Positions 10,741-23,305 of a DNA stretch of 64,000 bases are shown piece after piece; within the stretch, counting starts at the first letter, position 1; every line of letters starts with the position of its first letter. The notes beneath the pieces are model-generated. The model was not told the origin of the DNA, searched no databases, and saw only the letters and a program-made list of their open reading frames with translations. Source of the DNA: Jaltomata sinuosa (taxonomy: Eukaryota; Streptophyta; Magnoliopsida; Solanales; Solanaceae); NCBI GenBank assembly GCA_003996215.1, contig QJPP01007216.1:496001-560000 (forward strand). The letters run 5' to 3'. The position numbers and the translations under genes were made by a program.

Positions 10741-12045
10741 TGTCCGAGATGTTAGTGCTAACCCCACTTCTCCTGAGTCTGTTCCTGTGGTTAGAGACTT
10801 CCTCGATGTATTTCCTACCGACCTGCCAGGCCTTCCACCTGAGAGAGATATTGATTTTGCTATTGAGTTGGAGCCGGGCACTAGGCCCATTTCTATTCCT
10901 CCTTACCGTATGGCTCCTGCTGAGTTGAGGGAGCTTAAGGAGCAGCTCCAGGATCTGTTAGCTAAGGGGTTTATTAGACCTAGTGTGTCACCTTGGGGTG
11001 CTCCTGTTCTCTTCGTGAAGAAGAAGGATGGGTCGATGCGTATGTGTATTGATTATCGGCAGCTGAATAGGGTGACAGTGAAGAATAGGTATCCGTTGCC
11101 GAGGATTGATGATTTGTTTGACCAGCTTCAGGGTTCAGTCGTGTTTTCAAAGATTGATTTGAGATCCGGCTACCATCAGTTGAGGATTAGGGCGGAGGAC
11201 ATCCCTAAGACAGCATTCAGGACACGTTATGGCCATTATGAGTTCCTGGTGATGTCTTTTGGGTTGACTAATGCCCCCGCAACCTTTATAAACTTGATGC
11301 ACAGGGTTCTTGGCCCGTATTTGGACTCATTTGTGATAGTTTTTATAGACGACATCTTGGTATACTCGCGTAGTAGAGATGAGCATGAGCAGCACTTGAG
11401 GGTTATACTCCAGACTTTGAGAGATCATCAGCTTTATGCCAAGTTCTCAAAGTGCAAGTTTTGGCTTGAGTCAGTTGCATTCCTAGGGCACGTGGTGTCT
11501 AAGGATGGGATTAGGGTTGATCCGGGAAAGATTTCAGCGGTTTGTGAGTGGCCTAGACCTACTACTATTACTGAGGTTCGCAGCTTTATTGGGTTAGCAG
11601 GTTACTACAGATGGTTCGTTGAGGGATTTTCTTCCATAGCAGCACCCTTGACTATGCTGACTAGGAAGGATGTCCCATTTCAGTGGTCGGATCAGTGTGA
11701 AGATAGCTTCCAGAGGCTTAAGGCCTTATTGACTTCAGCTCCAGTTTTGACTTTGCCGGTTGAGGGTCAGAGCTGCTCCGTGTATTGTGATGCTTCTGGT
11801 GGTTTGGTCTTGGTTGGGTGTGTTGATGCAGGCAGGGTCGATAAATAGCATATACGTCCGAGGCAGCTGAAGGTTCTCGAGCGCAACTACCGCCACTCAT
11901 GGATCTTAGGAGTTGGCGGCGGTAGTTTTCGCGCTCAAGATCTGGAGGCATTACTTATATGGAGTTCACTGTGATATCTTCACCGATCACCGTAGTCTTC
12001 AGTATATCACGAGTCAGCGGGAGTTGATACTTCGTGAGGCACATT
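10619..12045 (+). pseudogene. pol: Reverse transcriptase and partial RNase H of element T
   Basis: An open frame from 10619 to 11848 holds a well-preserved RT. It has IPPYRMAPAELRELK, then SPWGAPVLFVKKKDGSMRMC, catalytic D180 in SKIDLRSGYHQ and D244-D245 in FIDDILVYS. FLGHVVS and the connection domain with GLAGYYRWFVEGFSSIAAPL follow. RNase H begins with YCDAS near residue 390 and then breaks. The frame resumes at 11913 (AAVVFALKIWRHYLYG), shifted by one. RNase H then stops after SQREL because of a deletion into integrase. The enzyme would copy element RNA into DNA. RT alone looks intact. Confidence 0.9.
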
Positions 12046-12737
12046 GTACTAGATATTCCATTCACCCTGGCACAACAAAGATGTATAGAGACTTGAGACA
12101 GCTCTACTGGTGGAGTGGTATGAAGCGGGATATAGCGGAGTTTGTATCTCGGTGCTTGAACTGTCAGCAGGTTAAGTTCGAGCACATGAGACCTGGTGGT
12201 TTGATGCAGCGACTTCCCATTCCTGAGTGGAAGTGGGAAGGGATTACTATGGACTTCGTGGTTGGTTTACCTCGTACTTCTCAGAGGTTTGATTCCATAT
12301 GGGTGATTGTTGATAGGCTGACTAAGTCAGCACATTTCTTGCCGGTTCAGACTTCTTATGGCGCAGAGAGGTTAGCTCAGATCTACCTTCGTGAGATTGT
12401 TCGGTTGCACGGGGTCCCAGCTTCTATCATTTCAGACCGCGGCACTCAGTTTACATCTCAGTTCTGGAGGGCTATTCAGCGAGATTTGGGTACAGAGGTT
12501 CATCTTAGCACCGCTTTCCACCCTCAGACAGATGGCCAGTCCGAGAGGACTATTCAGATTTTGGAGGACATGCTTCGGGCCTGTGTTCTCGACTTTGGAG
12601 GTTCATGGGATCAGTTTGTTCCCTTGGCAGAGTTTGCTTATAATAACAGCTTCCATTCGAGTATCGGCATGGCACCTTTTGAGGCTTTGTATGGCAGGCG
12701 TTGCAGATCACCGGTAGGTTGGTTTGATGGTTTCTAG
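12031..12737 (+). pseudogene. pol: Integrase core of element T
   Basis: The open frame of 11913-12737 continues into integrase. The HHCC zinc finger uses H44, H51, C81 and C84. The DDE catalytic triad is D114 (TMDF), D175 (SDRGTQF) and E211 (GQSERT), with exactly 35 residues between the second D and E as expected. All catalytic residues are present. The residues joining RNase H to the zinc finger are missing without loss of frame. The frame ends at 12737 after SPVGWFDG. Confidence 0.9.
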
Positions 12738-13291
12738 TGCTGGGCCACAGAGCACAGATTTGCTTCGAGATTCCTTAGACCGAGTCCGAGTGATTCAGGA
12801 CAGACTTCGGGCAGCTCAGAGCAGGCAGAAGAGTTATGCTGATCGTAGGCTTCGTGCCTTGGAGTTTAGTGTCGGTGACTTGGTGTTTCTCCGTGTATCG
12901 CCCATGAAGGGCGTGATGAGATTTGGTAGCGGGGCAAGCTTAGTCCAGGTACATTGGGCCGTTTGAGATTCTGCAGAGGTTGGTAGCGTTGCCTATCAGT
13001 TAGCCTTACCTCCGATGTTTTCAGCTATACATCCTGTATTTCATGTTTCGATGCTGCGTCGGTATGTCCCAGATGAGTCTCATGTGTTGCAGTGGGATTC
13101 AGTTCAGTTGGATGAGGGTTTAGCCTTTGTTGAGGAGCCGCAGCTATTTTGGCCAGAGATGTCAGGAGATTGAGGTCTCGAGAGATCCCGGTTGTTAAGG
13201 TTCAGTGGAGGCACCGTCCAGTCGAGGAGGCTACCTGGGAGACCGAGAGAGATATGCGGGTTCAGTATCCGCAGCTATTTTAGCCTTCAGG
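12724..13291 (+). pseudogene. pol: Integrase C-terminus and chromodomain of element T
   Basis: Starting in a new frame at 12724, the C-terminal integrase part is recognisable (RQKSYADRR, VSPMKGVMRFG). A frameshift near 12935-12960 disrupts the GPY/F region. The chromodomain core (VQWRHRPVEEATWE-like, about 13200-13245) ends with QYPQLF at 13266-13283. It is read only by switching frames near 13150-13180. Chromodomains in this clade are thought to steer integration to heterochromatin. Confidence 0.85.
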
Positions 13292-13309
13292 TACCCTCTT
13301 GACCTTGAC

Positions 13310-13344
13310 TTTCGAGGACGAAAGTCCTTTTTAGTAGTGGATGA
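13310..13344 (+). promoter_or_regulatory. Pre-LTR purine region of T
   Basis: TTTCGAGGACGAAAGTCC followed by AGTAGTGGATGA runs directly up to the 3' LTR. Position and the CGAGGACGAA word fit the polypurine tract region of chromoviruses, although the tract itself is short and interrupted. Confidence 0.6.
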
Positions 13345-16300
13345 TGTAATGACCCTTCAGGTCATTTCCACGTTTAAGTTTGAAGTCAAGCAAATCGGCA
13401 AAAGATATCGTAAGACCTTTAACAATTTTCTGAACTTTGGGTCAAATGTGTCGGGGCTTTTCTCCCAATATATAAAGAGTTAGAAGTCCCCCGAAATACC
13501 AAATCGAAGGTCTACGAGTCTAGTTTTCAACGCACAAAACCGCACGTCCAAATAATCTCGGAGCAGAGAGTTATGACTGTTTTACCGCGGACTGTCTGGC
13601 AGAAAACGGGTTACGAACCGGGTCGCGAATCGGGTCGGGTTTAACCCGATTTAAGCTTCAATTGTACGTTTTAAAATGCCATTTCAGTTCCGAAACAGTG
13701 ATAAAATATAAGGGAGGATCCCGAGATAATTCTTGAATATCAAAATCGTGCGTAGGCGAATTACGAGCCTAAACTTAAGAATTTTATTAGTATCGTGCGT
13801 ATATTTGAAATATTATTTAAAAAGTAAATTTGGTAAAAAGTATATTATTATTACCTTTTCAAAATATTTTAAAAGGCTTATGAAAAATATGTTTGGTACA
13901 ATATAAGGGTAGACGTATTTATTTTATAAAGATTTTATACTCCGTAATATTTTAACGGAGATAGTAAATTTAATTATGTTAAAATTTATTATTATAATAT
14001 AGTAGGTTTTATTGGAAATGATTTTCTAATAATTATGGTATATTTAAAATACTATAATTATTTTACCACGAATTTATGCAATACCCGAATATATATCTAA
14101 CGGAGGGAAAGTGGTTGCCACCTCCACCCCCACGTGTAAGTGGAAGGTGAAGGCAACAATAGTGGATGGAAAGGTGGCAGCATATCCACTTACATATATT
14201 TAAGTAACTTTGCTGAGAGTTATGCATATATATATATTACTTATTTCATACAACTTTGCACATTATCAAATACTCTTTCACGTGTGAGGTTTTGTGGTGG
14301 GAAAAATATATTTGATAAAGTAAATCAATTATCTTGTCAAGTTATTCCTTCCCAAATTCGATTCCGATTCCGATTTAATTTTAGATTTTCTCGGAGTGGT
14401 TCGAGCTTGGACATCGTGTTCCAGCAGCTTGTCGTCGGACGACAGGTAGGTTACGGTTTAATTTCCCCAGACTCCGTATATATAGAATAAAATTGTATTA
14501 ATGGGCATCCTTGGGTTGGTTTATTAGGTTGGTACCACAGACCTTGACCGCGTTATTCATGTCCGCTATTTTTATTCCTCCGTTGCTTGTAGTATTTGGC
14601 GATGTATTTTATTTATTTACCCTTGCGGTCCTGTGAGGGCCTTATTGACTCTGGAACATAGACGGTGGGATTTTGGGAATGTCCGCGAGTCCCGGGCATA
14701 GAATTATCCTTCTAGGCTGGTTATGCTTGCTGAGTAGCTGTGGGCCTGTGCAGGGTCGGTAGGTTGATTGTAAGCTGTTGAGCAGCTATTGTTGTGTGTG
14801 TTCCATGCATATAAAGAGGTTTTATCGATGTTTTACAGTGGTTTTGGCTTTGGGCCTACTGACACTGTTTTCTAAACCTTGCATGGCCCGGGGGGCCGTT
14901 TTTTGATGGAAATGATTTGGAAATGGTTGATTTCACTTGTGGTTTAAAATCATCAGGTTTACTATTATCACTAGACTCGGCAGGGCCGGAGTACTAGATG
15001 AGTTTTCTTACTACTTGAGATGATTTTTAGCTTCGGTTGGACCGAGCACATGAGATGACTTTTTACTGTTTAGCCCCGGCGACGCCCGGGCACCCTTGGA
15101 GGGGTTTTTCAGATATTTTCCTACTATTTTTAGTCCTGGACAGGGTCTGGGCATGCATATTTGAGACTGGTTCTATATCTTGATATGGAGACTGGGACTC
15201 TATCTTGATACATGTTCTGATACTGAGATATGGTATGGGGTCGAGGACCTCCATGGACCTTGCTATCCGGGCCAGGGGCTACGAGCTGCGTGTGCCGGAA
15301 GAGGGGTATACGGGGGAGTAGAGGTATACGGGCAGAGACCTTCCATGGAACCTACCTGCTGGGCCGGATCGGCGTCGGAGGAGGTACATACAGAGATACT
15401 ATGGCACCTGAGATCTTCATGCATCATATCATTCATGGTTCGAGGTTCCACCCTTGTTTGCTGTTTGCTGATTGTACGCTCCGGTAGTATGGGATGCCGG
15501 AGGGTTTGTTTTCACTTGTTTGTGTTCCTCGGTTGTATGGGCGGCCGAGAGACTGTAGGTAGACTTTTGCTTTTTACTTATAGAATGATTCTCTATTATG
15601 GATAAGTATGAGATTGGTACTGTTAGGGTGTTAGTTTCTGGATTTGAGGTTGATATGGTTAGTTGAGTATTGATTCATGTCTTGAGCATGCCTATTATTA
15701 CTCTTTCTCTCTTCTTCTTACATTTGAGGTTACCGGTATACCGTCCATTCTGTAAACTTATTTTGTATACACTGTTGTTGCAAGGATCCCAGGTGCGTTG
15801 ATTCTTACTTTCACCTGTGCCTTTGGTGTGTATATTCTGCTTACTAGCCTCATCTGTGGTTCTGTTGATTTCCCTCTGGGCTAGTTTCCTGTGTACCTTT
15901 CGTTGATTTCTGCGACTACTTGCTTCTATTCTGTCTATTACTGCTCTTTTATCTTATATGTGCCCAGTCGGCCTATGATACCTACTGGGTACCTTATGCT
16001 TCGCATTTGGTGCTCACCCCTACCCCCTGCATCTTTTGGTGCAGATCCTAGTGTGGGCCATCGCCGGTAGATCGTTGAGATTCGTGCTTGGAGATCTAGT
16101 GAAGACTACTTCAGACTGAAGGTGGGCTCTTGGCGATCGGAGCTTAGCTTTAGTTCATCTTTTGCTTCATGTACTCTATTTCCATTCAGAGACATCTGTA
16201 TATATATAGTTTTGGTTACTTGTACTCCATGTATGTAGTTTGGCTCTGTACTATGATACCAGTTCTTGGGGTTTGGTTTAGTTTCCGCATTTGTATATAT

Positions 16301-16443
16301 TTATATACCTGTTATCTATTTTATTCGTCTTGTTCTCTTATTGGTTAGATAGTAGCCCATTACTAGCTGTTCTGGGCTACAGGGATTGGTTCACCTACCG
16401 GGGGTTGTAGGTGCCATCATGACCGAGAAATCGGGTCGTGACA
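13345..16443 (+). repeat. 3' LTR of element T
   Basis: A 3099-bp LTR from TGTAATGACCC to GTCGTGACA, the partner of 5367-8543. It differs by substitutions and by indels near 13800-14320 and 14700-14800. It abuts minus-strand protease sequence of element J at 16444. Confidence 0.93.
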
Positions 16444-16700
16444 GTAATATCATCAAGTCACCCTAAGTATCCAAATCAAAAACAACAATCATACAGGATC
16501 TCACAATATGATCCACTACTAAAGAATGACCTACTGTTGTTAAAACAAATACATGCATAGATAATAGTTCACTAGCCAACCCCAAACAAGGCATGAAGTA
16601 GGAAGATACATATGAACACATAGATTCAGGATCAAAAAAAGCTAAATCTGACTAGCGGTATACAAAAATCCAACATGTGATCACAACATCTGAGGCCTCT
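16444..16700 (-). pseudogene. pol: Protease fragment of element J
   Basis: On the minus strand a protease piece is readable, with LFDPES (where the family has LFDPGS) followed by CSYVSSYF and SLVVDHIVRSC. The glycine of the active-site motif is changed to glutamate, so it is inactive. It is cut exactly where element T's 3' LTR ends, before the LDFDVILGMDW block. The rest of pol is absent, including to the left of T. Confidence 0.7.
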
Positions 16701-18836
16701 GCCTCTTATCTCCCAAAGACTGCATAAAACTGACGCCAACCTCCACTTGATTGACTGCCATCCCTACTACTTGCCCTTCCATATGGGGCACCACCTCTAC
16801 CCTGAACACCACCTTTTCTAGCCAGTGGCTGCACTAATCTGATAGGCTGAATCAGCTAAGCGGCTAGCTAAATTGTAACCCAGTGGGGGAAATCTCTGGC
16901 ATAATGACCGATGACACTGCACTCATTACAAGGCCCTGAAGACCCACCCTGCCAGGATAAACTAGCTGCACCAATGTGGCAACCACGACATGATGCCACA
17001 GAAGTCGTACTTCTTAAAGTCTTACCATGGTAACCCTTCTAACTACTCTGACCCTACTTAAACTCAGACCCACCTAAGACCTGTAGTGATGCCTGAACTG
17101 GCTAACTAGACTGACCCTGAGGCTATTATGGTTGATACCCTCGACCTCACTAGTAGAACCTGTACCACTATAATGGGAACCACTGTAGCTACCCTGATAT
17201 CGTTTACTCTTATCTTTGGCCCCCGGATCATAACGGTGCAAATCCTCTATAGTATGAATGTTGTCTGTAATAAATAGCCTGGAAGGATCGCTTGCTGGCC
17301 ACTAGTACCTCAACCGTTTGTCTAAGCTCTATCCTTAATCTCTAAACAAATGTCTAGACTCTATCGGGCTCGGTATGCATGATCATATCCCCAAACATAG
17401 CAAGTTGGTGGAAGCGAGTCTCATATGCATGACTGCCATCCCTACCACTTGCCCTTCCATGTGGGGCACCACCTCTACCCTGAACACCACTTTTTTAGCC
17501 AGTAGGTGCACTAATATGATAGGCTGAATCGGCTGAGCGGCTAGCTAAATTGTAACCCAGTGGGGGCAATCTCTGGCATAATAACCGATGACACTACACT
17601 CATAACAAGGCCCTGATGACCCACCCTGCCAGGATGAACTAGCTGCACCAGTGTGGCCACCACGACCTTATGCCACAGTAGTCGTACCCCTCAAAGTCTG
17701 ACCATGGTAACCCTTCTAACTACTCTGACCCTAATTAAATTTAGACCCACCTGAGACCTGTAGTGATGCCTGAACTGGCTGACTAGACTGACCCTGAGGC
17801 TATTGTGGTTGATACACTCTACCTCACTGGCAGAACCTGTACCACTATAATGGGAACCACTGTAACTACCCTGATATCGTTTACTCTTATCTTTGGCCCC
17901 CGGATCATAACAGTGCAAATCCTCTATAGTACGAATGTTGTCTGCAATAGCCTGGAAGGATCTCCTACTGGCCACTAGTACCTCAACCATTTGTCTAAGT
18001 TCTATCCTTAATATCTAAACAAATGTCTAGACTATATCGGGCTTGGTATGCATGATCATATCCCCAAACAGAGCAAGTTGGTGGAAGTGAGTCTCGTACT
18101 TAGATACGGTCATTGATCCCTGTATAAGTTGGGTGAACTGCTCTTTCAGATGCTCTCTATCACTCTATGGCAATAACTTGTCTTGTCCATAAAAGCCTCA
18201 TAAAACTCTGTCCGAGATAACAGAGAAGACGAAGATAAGTAGTATACCCAACTCCATGAGTCTCTAACAACCCTAAATGATGTAGCATTTACTCACAAGT
18301 AGTAATAAAATCATGTGGATCCTAACCAGGAGTACCCAAAAATCTAGGCGACACCAATCTCAGAAATCTTCCCAGAGCCTTTGGCTCCATCTCTTTCATT
18401 ACTTGGCGAGGAGCAAGAGGTTGTACAATAGATGGTACTAGAAAAACCTCAGCACGAGGAGCTGTAGTAGCAGGTTGCACTCCTGAACTCTGAACACCAA
18501 GGGCTTCCCCCTACGCGGATGTCTGGGCTATCTCAGAAGGATGACCCTCAATCAAACCAAAAAAAAAAACCCGAATATCAGACTATGGAGCTGGAGCTGA
18601 TGCTGGTATAGAAGCTGGTGCTGGCACAGGGGGTACCTAGGCTGTCCCCTTGTCCATAGGCTGCTACTCTGGGACTAACTCGGGCTCATCTCAAGCCTAG
18701 AGTCTCTAACTGGTGTCGGTGCTCGGGCCTATCCCTCAACTCTACCTCTACGACCACCCCAACCCTTAACTGGAAATGGGTGTTGTGGGGTCAAAGGCTC
18801 ACCCTCGTGCACTGCGGAAGACCTCATATGAGCCAT
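16690..18836 (-). pseudogene. gag: gag of element J with internal tandem duplication
   Basis: The start codon is at 18836 going left (MAHMRSSAVHEGEPLTP, matching T's MVRTRSSAAREDEPLTP). The gag core is broken by stops and frameshifts. One clean stretch is 17990-17691, with SFQAIADNIRTIEDLHCYD. The zinc knuckle (about 16880-16935) reads CNECSVIGHYARDF, so the last cysteine has become phenylalanine. The block 16752-17422 is repeated at 17430-18095, so the linker, the knuckle and part of the core occur twice. Not translatable. Confidence 0.8.
16752..18095 (-). repeat. ~675-bp tandem duplication inside gag of J
   Basis: TGACTGCCATCCCTAC begins at 16752 and again at 17430. GGTGGAAGCGAGTCTC ends the first copy near 17422, and GGTGGAAGTGAGTCTC ends the second near 18095. 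The two offsets are 678 and 673 bp. The copies differ by scattered substitutions, so the duplication is not recent. Confidence 0.9.
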
Positions 18837-19034
18837 CTCCAAAAGAGTGAACTAGAACAAGTGAGATATACAAGAACTATCTATGATAAGACGCACATTA
18901 TAGAAGCAAGAAAAAATCCATGTTTCCTAAGATGCCACCATAGCTTTCTAAAGATTGAGTACAAATGTCTCCACCCCGATCTGTAGGACTCTACTAGACA
19001 TTGGCTCCTATAGTGATGACACTGGTGAACCTAC

Positions 19035-19046
19035 GGTCTGATACCA
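19035..19046 (-). promoter_or_regulatory. Primer-binding site of J (tRNA-iMet)
   Basis: The reverse complement reads TGGTATCAGACC, one base off TGGTATCAGAGC. It lies three bases from the LTR end at 19050. Confidence 0.85.
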
Positions 19047-19049
19047 AGC

Positions 19050-19216
19050 TATCACAACTTGATTTTTTAAGTCATGATGGCACTTACAACCCCCCTGTAT
19101 GTAAACAAATCCCTCCATAGCCCTGAACGGTAAGTAATGGGCTACTATCTAACAAGCATGCAGAAGAAGTAAGGATATAAGTGGAAGCAGAAAATAACAG
19201 TAACAAAAAAAGCACA

Positions 19217-19254
<38 letters not shown>

Positions 19255-22200
19255 AAAACTAGACCATCCCATGACCCAGTATCACAGTATAAGAGTCGAT
19301 ACTACATAAACATAGTACAAGGGTCCAAAAGAATATATATTTATTTCTGAATAACAAAAGAGTATATAATATAAAAGAGGAGATAAAAGCTAAGCTTCGG
19401 TTGCCAGAGCTCACCTTCAGTGTCGAATGATCCAAAAGCACTCCGCACAAGTCTCCATGAGTCAGCGGCGATGGCCTACACTAGGATCTACACCAGAAAG
19501 ATGCAGAGTGTAGTATGAGCACCAATTGCAAAGCAACGAGTACCCAGTAGGCATTATAGGCCGATTGAGCGCATATAATATATAAAAGTTGTAAATAGCA
19601 GAAGGTAAAAAAAAGAAAGTAGTAACAGAAGCAACAGTTAAGTACACGGAAGCTAGCACATATAGAATACAAGGAGAAAACAATCATACTCGTGTAGCTT
19701 CTAGATACATATATCACAGGGCTCAAGTGAAGGAAAGAAGAATGCACTTGGGTTTATTGCAATAAAATATATATAAATAAGTTTATGAAATAGGCAGTAT
19801 ACCGATAACCTCAAATAAAGGGGAGAGAAGGAAAGAAAGTCACATAATCATGCTTATGACAATAACACTAACTAATTCATGCTAATAAGTCAATTCTAAA
19901 ATATGAACAACCGAATAAGAATCCAAATGTAGCCATAACAATACCTAGAATTATGATAGGATGATGATAATAACTCTACCTACAGTCCCAACGAGCGCCC
20001 ATACACCCAAGGGACACATACAAGTAAAAACAAACCCTCTATCATCCCATACTACCAAAGCATACACTCAGCAAACAACAAACATGGGTGGAATCAAACA
20101 GAATGAGGGATATGATGCAATAGTGTGAAAACCATGTGTAACCGTAGTACTGTATGTACCTTCTGCGGCACCTATAGACCCAGCAGGTAGGAAATATGGA
20201 AGGGATTCCCCCATATACCTTAACTATAGTGTATACCCCTCCTCTGGCATACTCAGCACGTAGCCCCTAGTCCAGATCGACAAGGTGCATGGAGGTTCTC
20301 AACCACAAATTAAATCTTAGAATCTCAATATAATTGTCTTAAATGTATTCAGATCCAAACCAGTAATTGAAGTCTTAAATATGCATGCCCAGAGTCTATC
20401 AAGGTATAAATCAGTGAATCAAGTCTCAAAAGCCCCATTAAAGGGTGCCCAGGATGTATCTGGGTCTGAAACAGTAGTAAAAAAAGTTTGATGCTTAGCT
20501 CAACTAAGTTTTGTATCATCTCAAATAAGTAGAAAAACCTATGTTTAGCACTACAGCTCAGCCGAGTCTAGTATAAGTATGAAAATCATGACAAAATCAT
20601 CATTTAATCTCTCTTTCCCCAAGAAGATCTATAAAAAATCAATTCCAAACCTTTTTCTAACCATCTTTAATGAAAATTGGCCCTCGCGGACATCCAAGGT
20701 TTAGAAAACCATATATAATAGGCCCGTAACATAAAATATAGTAAAACATGCAAAACATCTCTTTGTATGCATGGTAATGGTATGCCCCAACACACAGAGT
20801 AGCCCAACGGATCACAATCAACCTATCGGCCCTGCACAAGCTCCAATCACTCTACAACATAGATAACCAACTTTATAATCGTAATATTGATGTCAGGGAC
20901 TCACAAACATTCCTAAATAACCCACCTTCTATGGTCCAGAGTCAAAATATAAGGCCACACAGGACCACAAGGGTAATTTTACCAACTACCACAAATACTA
21001 TAGTAATACGAGTGAAATAAAATGGACAGAAATAAAGCGGACAAGGTCTGGGGTGCCAAGCTAATAAAACCCAACCCAAGGTGGTAATTAGTACAATAAT
21101 TTCCTATATAAACAAAGTCTAATATGGAGAAGACCGTAATCTACCTGTCATCCAACGACAACCTGCTGGAATGATGATGTCCAAGCCTGAACTGCTTCGA
21201 GAAATTCTGAATAGCAGACAAGGGTCCGAAATACTGCATCGGACTATAAGCATATATGTATGAATGTAAATAAGGCCCAAAATAATGCATTGGGTGTCCG
21301 GAATACCTCATCGGACTATAAGTATATATATTAGAAAAATAGAAGAGAAAAGGTCTGGGTATATCCCTTGGACCGGCATAAAAGTAGTACTTTTCCTTTC
21401 CTTCCAAAATTAGTAGTAAACCCAGTATAACTCTTCAAACATCCAAGACCCACAGTATCCACAGTAAATCTCCAGTTTTAAATCCAATAAAACCTCAAAA
21501 ATCTTCCTTTTCTGTATTGAAAATATGCAATGCAATATGGGCATGAAGTATCCGTAATCAGAGTAAGTAGCACACCATAAGGCAAAATAGCGCAAAATAT
21601 TCTCCAAAACAAGAGAACTGACTTGGAAACTATGTCCAAATCCAAGCTATGGCCTCGGGCCCAATGTTACACACAACTAACAATTAAAGTGAAAATAGCA
21701 AAAAATAATACAGAGACCACTACGAGCATTTACTCTACCTTTAATATCTCCTTAAAGCATACTAAGGACTCTAAGCTAGGCATAACAATACTACAGGCTC
21801 CTAGACTAAGGGTAGCATGAGTAAATTCTAATCTATGATTTGAAAAGGCCATAATAATATAAATCACCAGATTTAAGCCTAATACCACCTAAAGTCCAAC
21901 CTAACATTCAGTAACATACGATATATATAATCTAACTAAACTCAGTATAGAAAGTAAACTGTAACCTACCTCAGGGCCAAACTGCAAACACGAACCATAA
22001 CTCATGTTCATTCCCCTTCTGAACAACCTGAGAAAGCTTCCACGCTATCAAAAACATAAACTAGGTGTCAAGAAGAGATGAACGACACCCATATTGATAT
22101 ACGGAAAATCGAGGTGGAAATAGGGTCGGAAAAATGAGCCTCGAGGCCCATGCAATGAAATAGAAAACAAAAATTAAAATTATATCCGTAATGGGTTAAG

Positions 22201-22345
22201 GAACCTATGCCTAAAATTTGAGCACGAACGAAGTTCATTTCAGGGCTTAAAACAGCCTCAAAGTTCTACTAATTCAAAGAATTTAACAAGGAATCAAAGG
22301 AAAATTAACGGGATTTAACGGGAATAACAATGGAAAAGAGGAGAG
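19050..22345 (-). repeat. 5' LTR of element J, start truncated
   Basis: On the minus strand this LTR ends ...AAGTTGTGATA at 19050, where T has ...GGTCGTGACA. It is homologous to the T LTR through most of its length, for example the GCCCAGTCGGCCTA-like block near 19550 and the gene-like GGCCCTCGCGGACATCC block near 20680. The expected TGTAATGACCC start is missing, and sequence changes to element H gag near 22345. Some 3.3 kb remain. Confidence 0.75.
19220..19252. repeat. (AT)n microsatellite in LTR J
   Basis: An uninterrupted AT dinucleotide run of about 33 bp. Confidence 0.95.
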
Positions 22346-23305
22346 GGACAGAGGGGGACATACCTTTGAGAGGGATTTTCTTGACCGGTTCTTCCCTAGG
22401 GAGTTGAGGGTAGCTTAGGCTAAAGAGTTCATGAATTTGAGGCAAGGCTCTAGTCTGTTCAGGAGTACGGGTTGAAGTTCATCCAACTTTCTAGGTATGC
22501 TCGTTCCATGGTGGCTGACTCGTGAGATGAGATGAATAAGTACATTTATGGAGTGTCGAACTTGGTAAAGAAGGAGTGTAGGTCCCCAATGCTTTTGGGT
22601 AACATGGATATTTCTTGAGTTATGACTCATGCCCATCAAATTAAGGGAGAAAAGTTGAGGGAAATTTCAAGGGAGAATAAGAGAGTTAGATCAGAGAGTT
22701 CAGGTTTTCGCCATCAAAGTTCCAGAGGCGGATCGCTCTTTGTTTCAGAATAAATCATCAAAACCCATTCATTCTTTAGCTAGTGCTCCTACCTAGTCCC
22801 CCAGGCCTCATCATGATCAGAGTGGTAGAGGATCAGGTTCCTATTCGTAGGGAAGTGTTACAAAGGGGACTCCTTACACTACTTGCAACAAATGTGGTAG
22901 AAGTCATCTTGGTGAGTGTTTAGCTGGTTCAGGTGGATGCTTCGGGTGTGGTAAAGTTGTACACAAGATTAAGGATTGCCCTTCAGTTAAGAAGGGACAG
23001 GGAAGTAGCAGGACTCAGTCCGCCCGAACAGCCCCAGGAGGTAAACTGGCCCAGCAGGGAACTGCTTCTAGTTCTGGTGGACAGTGCCAGAACCGCATTT
23101 ATGCCATGTCCTCTTTCTAGTACTAGGAGAGTTCATCGGACGTTGTAACTGGTATGTTGAAATTCTTCTCTCTCGATGTGTATGCCTTATTGGACCCCGG
23201 TGCCTCCTTATCTTTTATGACCTCTTATGTTGCTTGCAAGTTCTAGATTAGTCCTGATCAGCTCTTAGAACCCTTTTGTGTTTCCCAAGTCATAGGGACC
23301 ACATC
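22345..23305 (+). pseudogene. gag: gag C-terminal half and protease start, inverted piece of element H
   Basis: On the plus strand, read from about 22366: TFERDFLDRFFPREL, then EFMNLRQGSS and IYGVSNLVKKECRSPMLL, which is the second half of a Ty3 gag core. A double zinc knuckle follows (CNKCGRSHLGEC, about 22882-22917, then CFGCGKVVHKIKDC, about 22938-22979). Protease then begins with YALLDPGASLSFM (about 23181-23219). Stops interrupt the frame (for example TAG at about 22416-22418). It lacks its own N-terminal half, which lies next door on the opposite strand (23670-23300). Confidence 0.8.

Larger units (their letters stand above)
5367..16443 (+). mobile_element. Element T: Tekay/Del-like chromovirus, full length but defective
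   Basis: Two long LTRs (5367-8543 and 13345-16443) flank a primer site, gag, protease, RT, RNase H, integrase and chromodomain in Ty3/gypsy order. Long LTRs, the tRNA-iMet primer site and a C-terminal chromodomain fit the Tekay/Del clade. In about the first 120 aligned bp the LTRs differ at about 7 places by eye, so it is not a recent insertion. Flanking 5-mers (TTTTT and GTAAT) do not match, so it lacks a target-site duplication. Confidence 0.9.
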
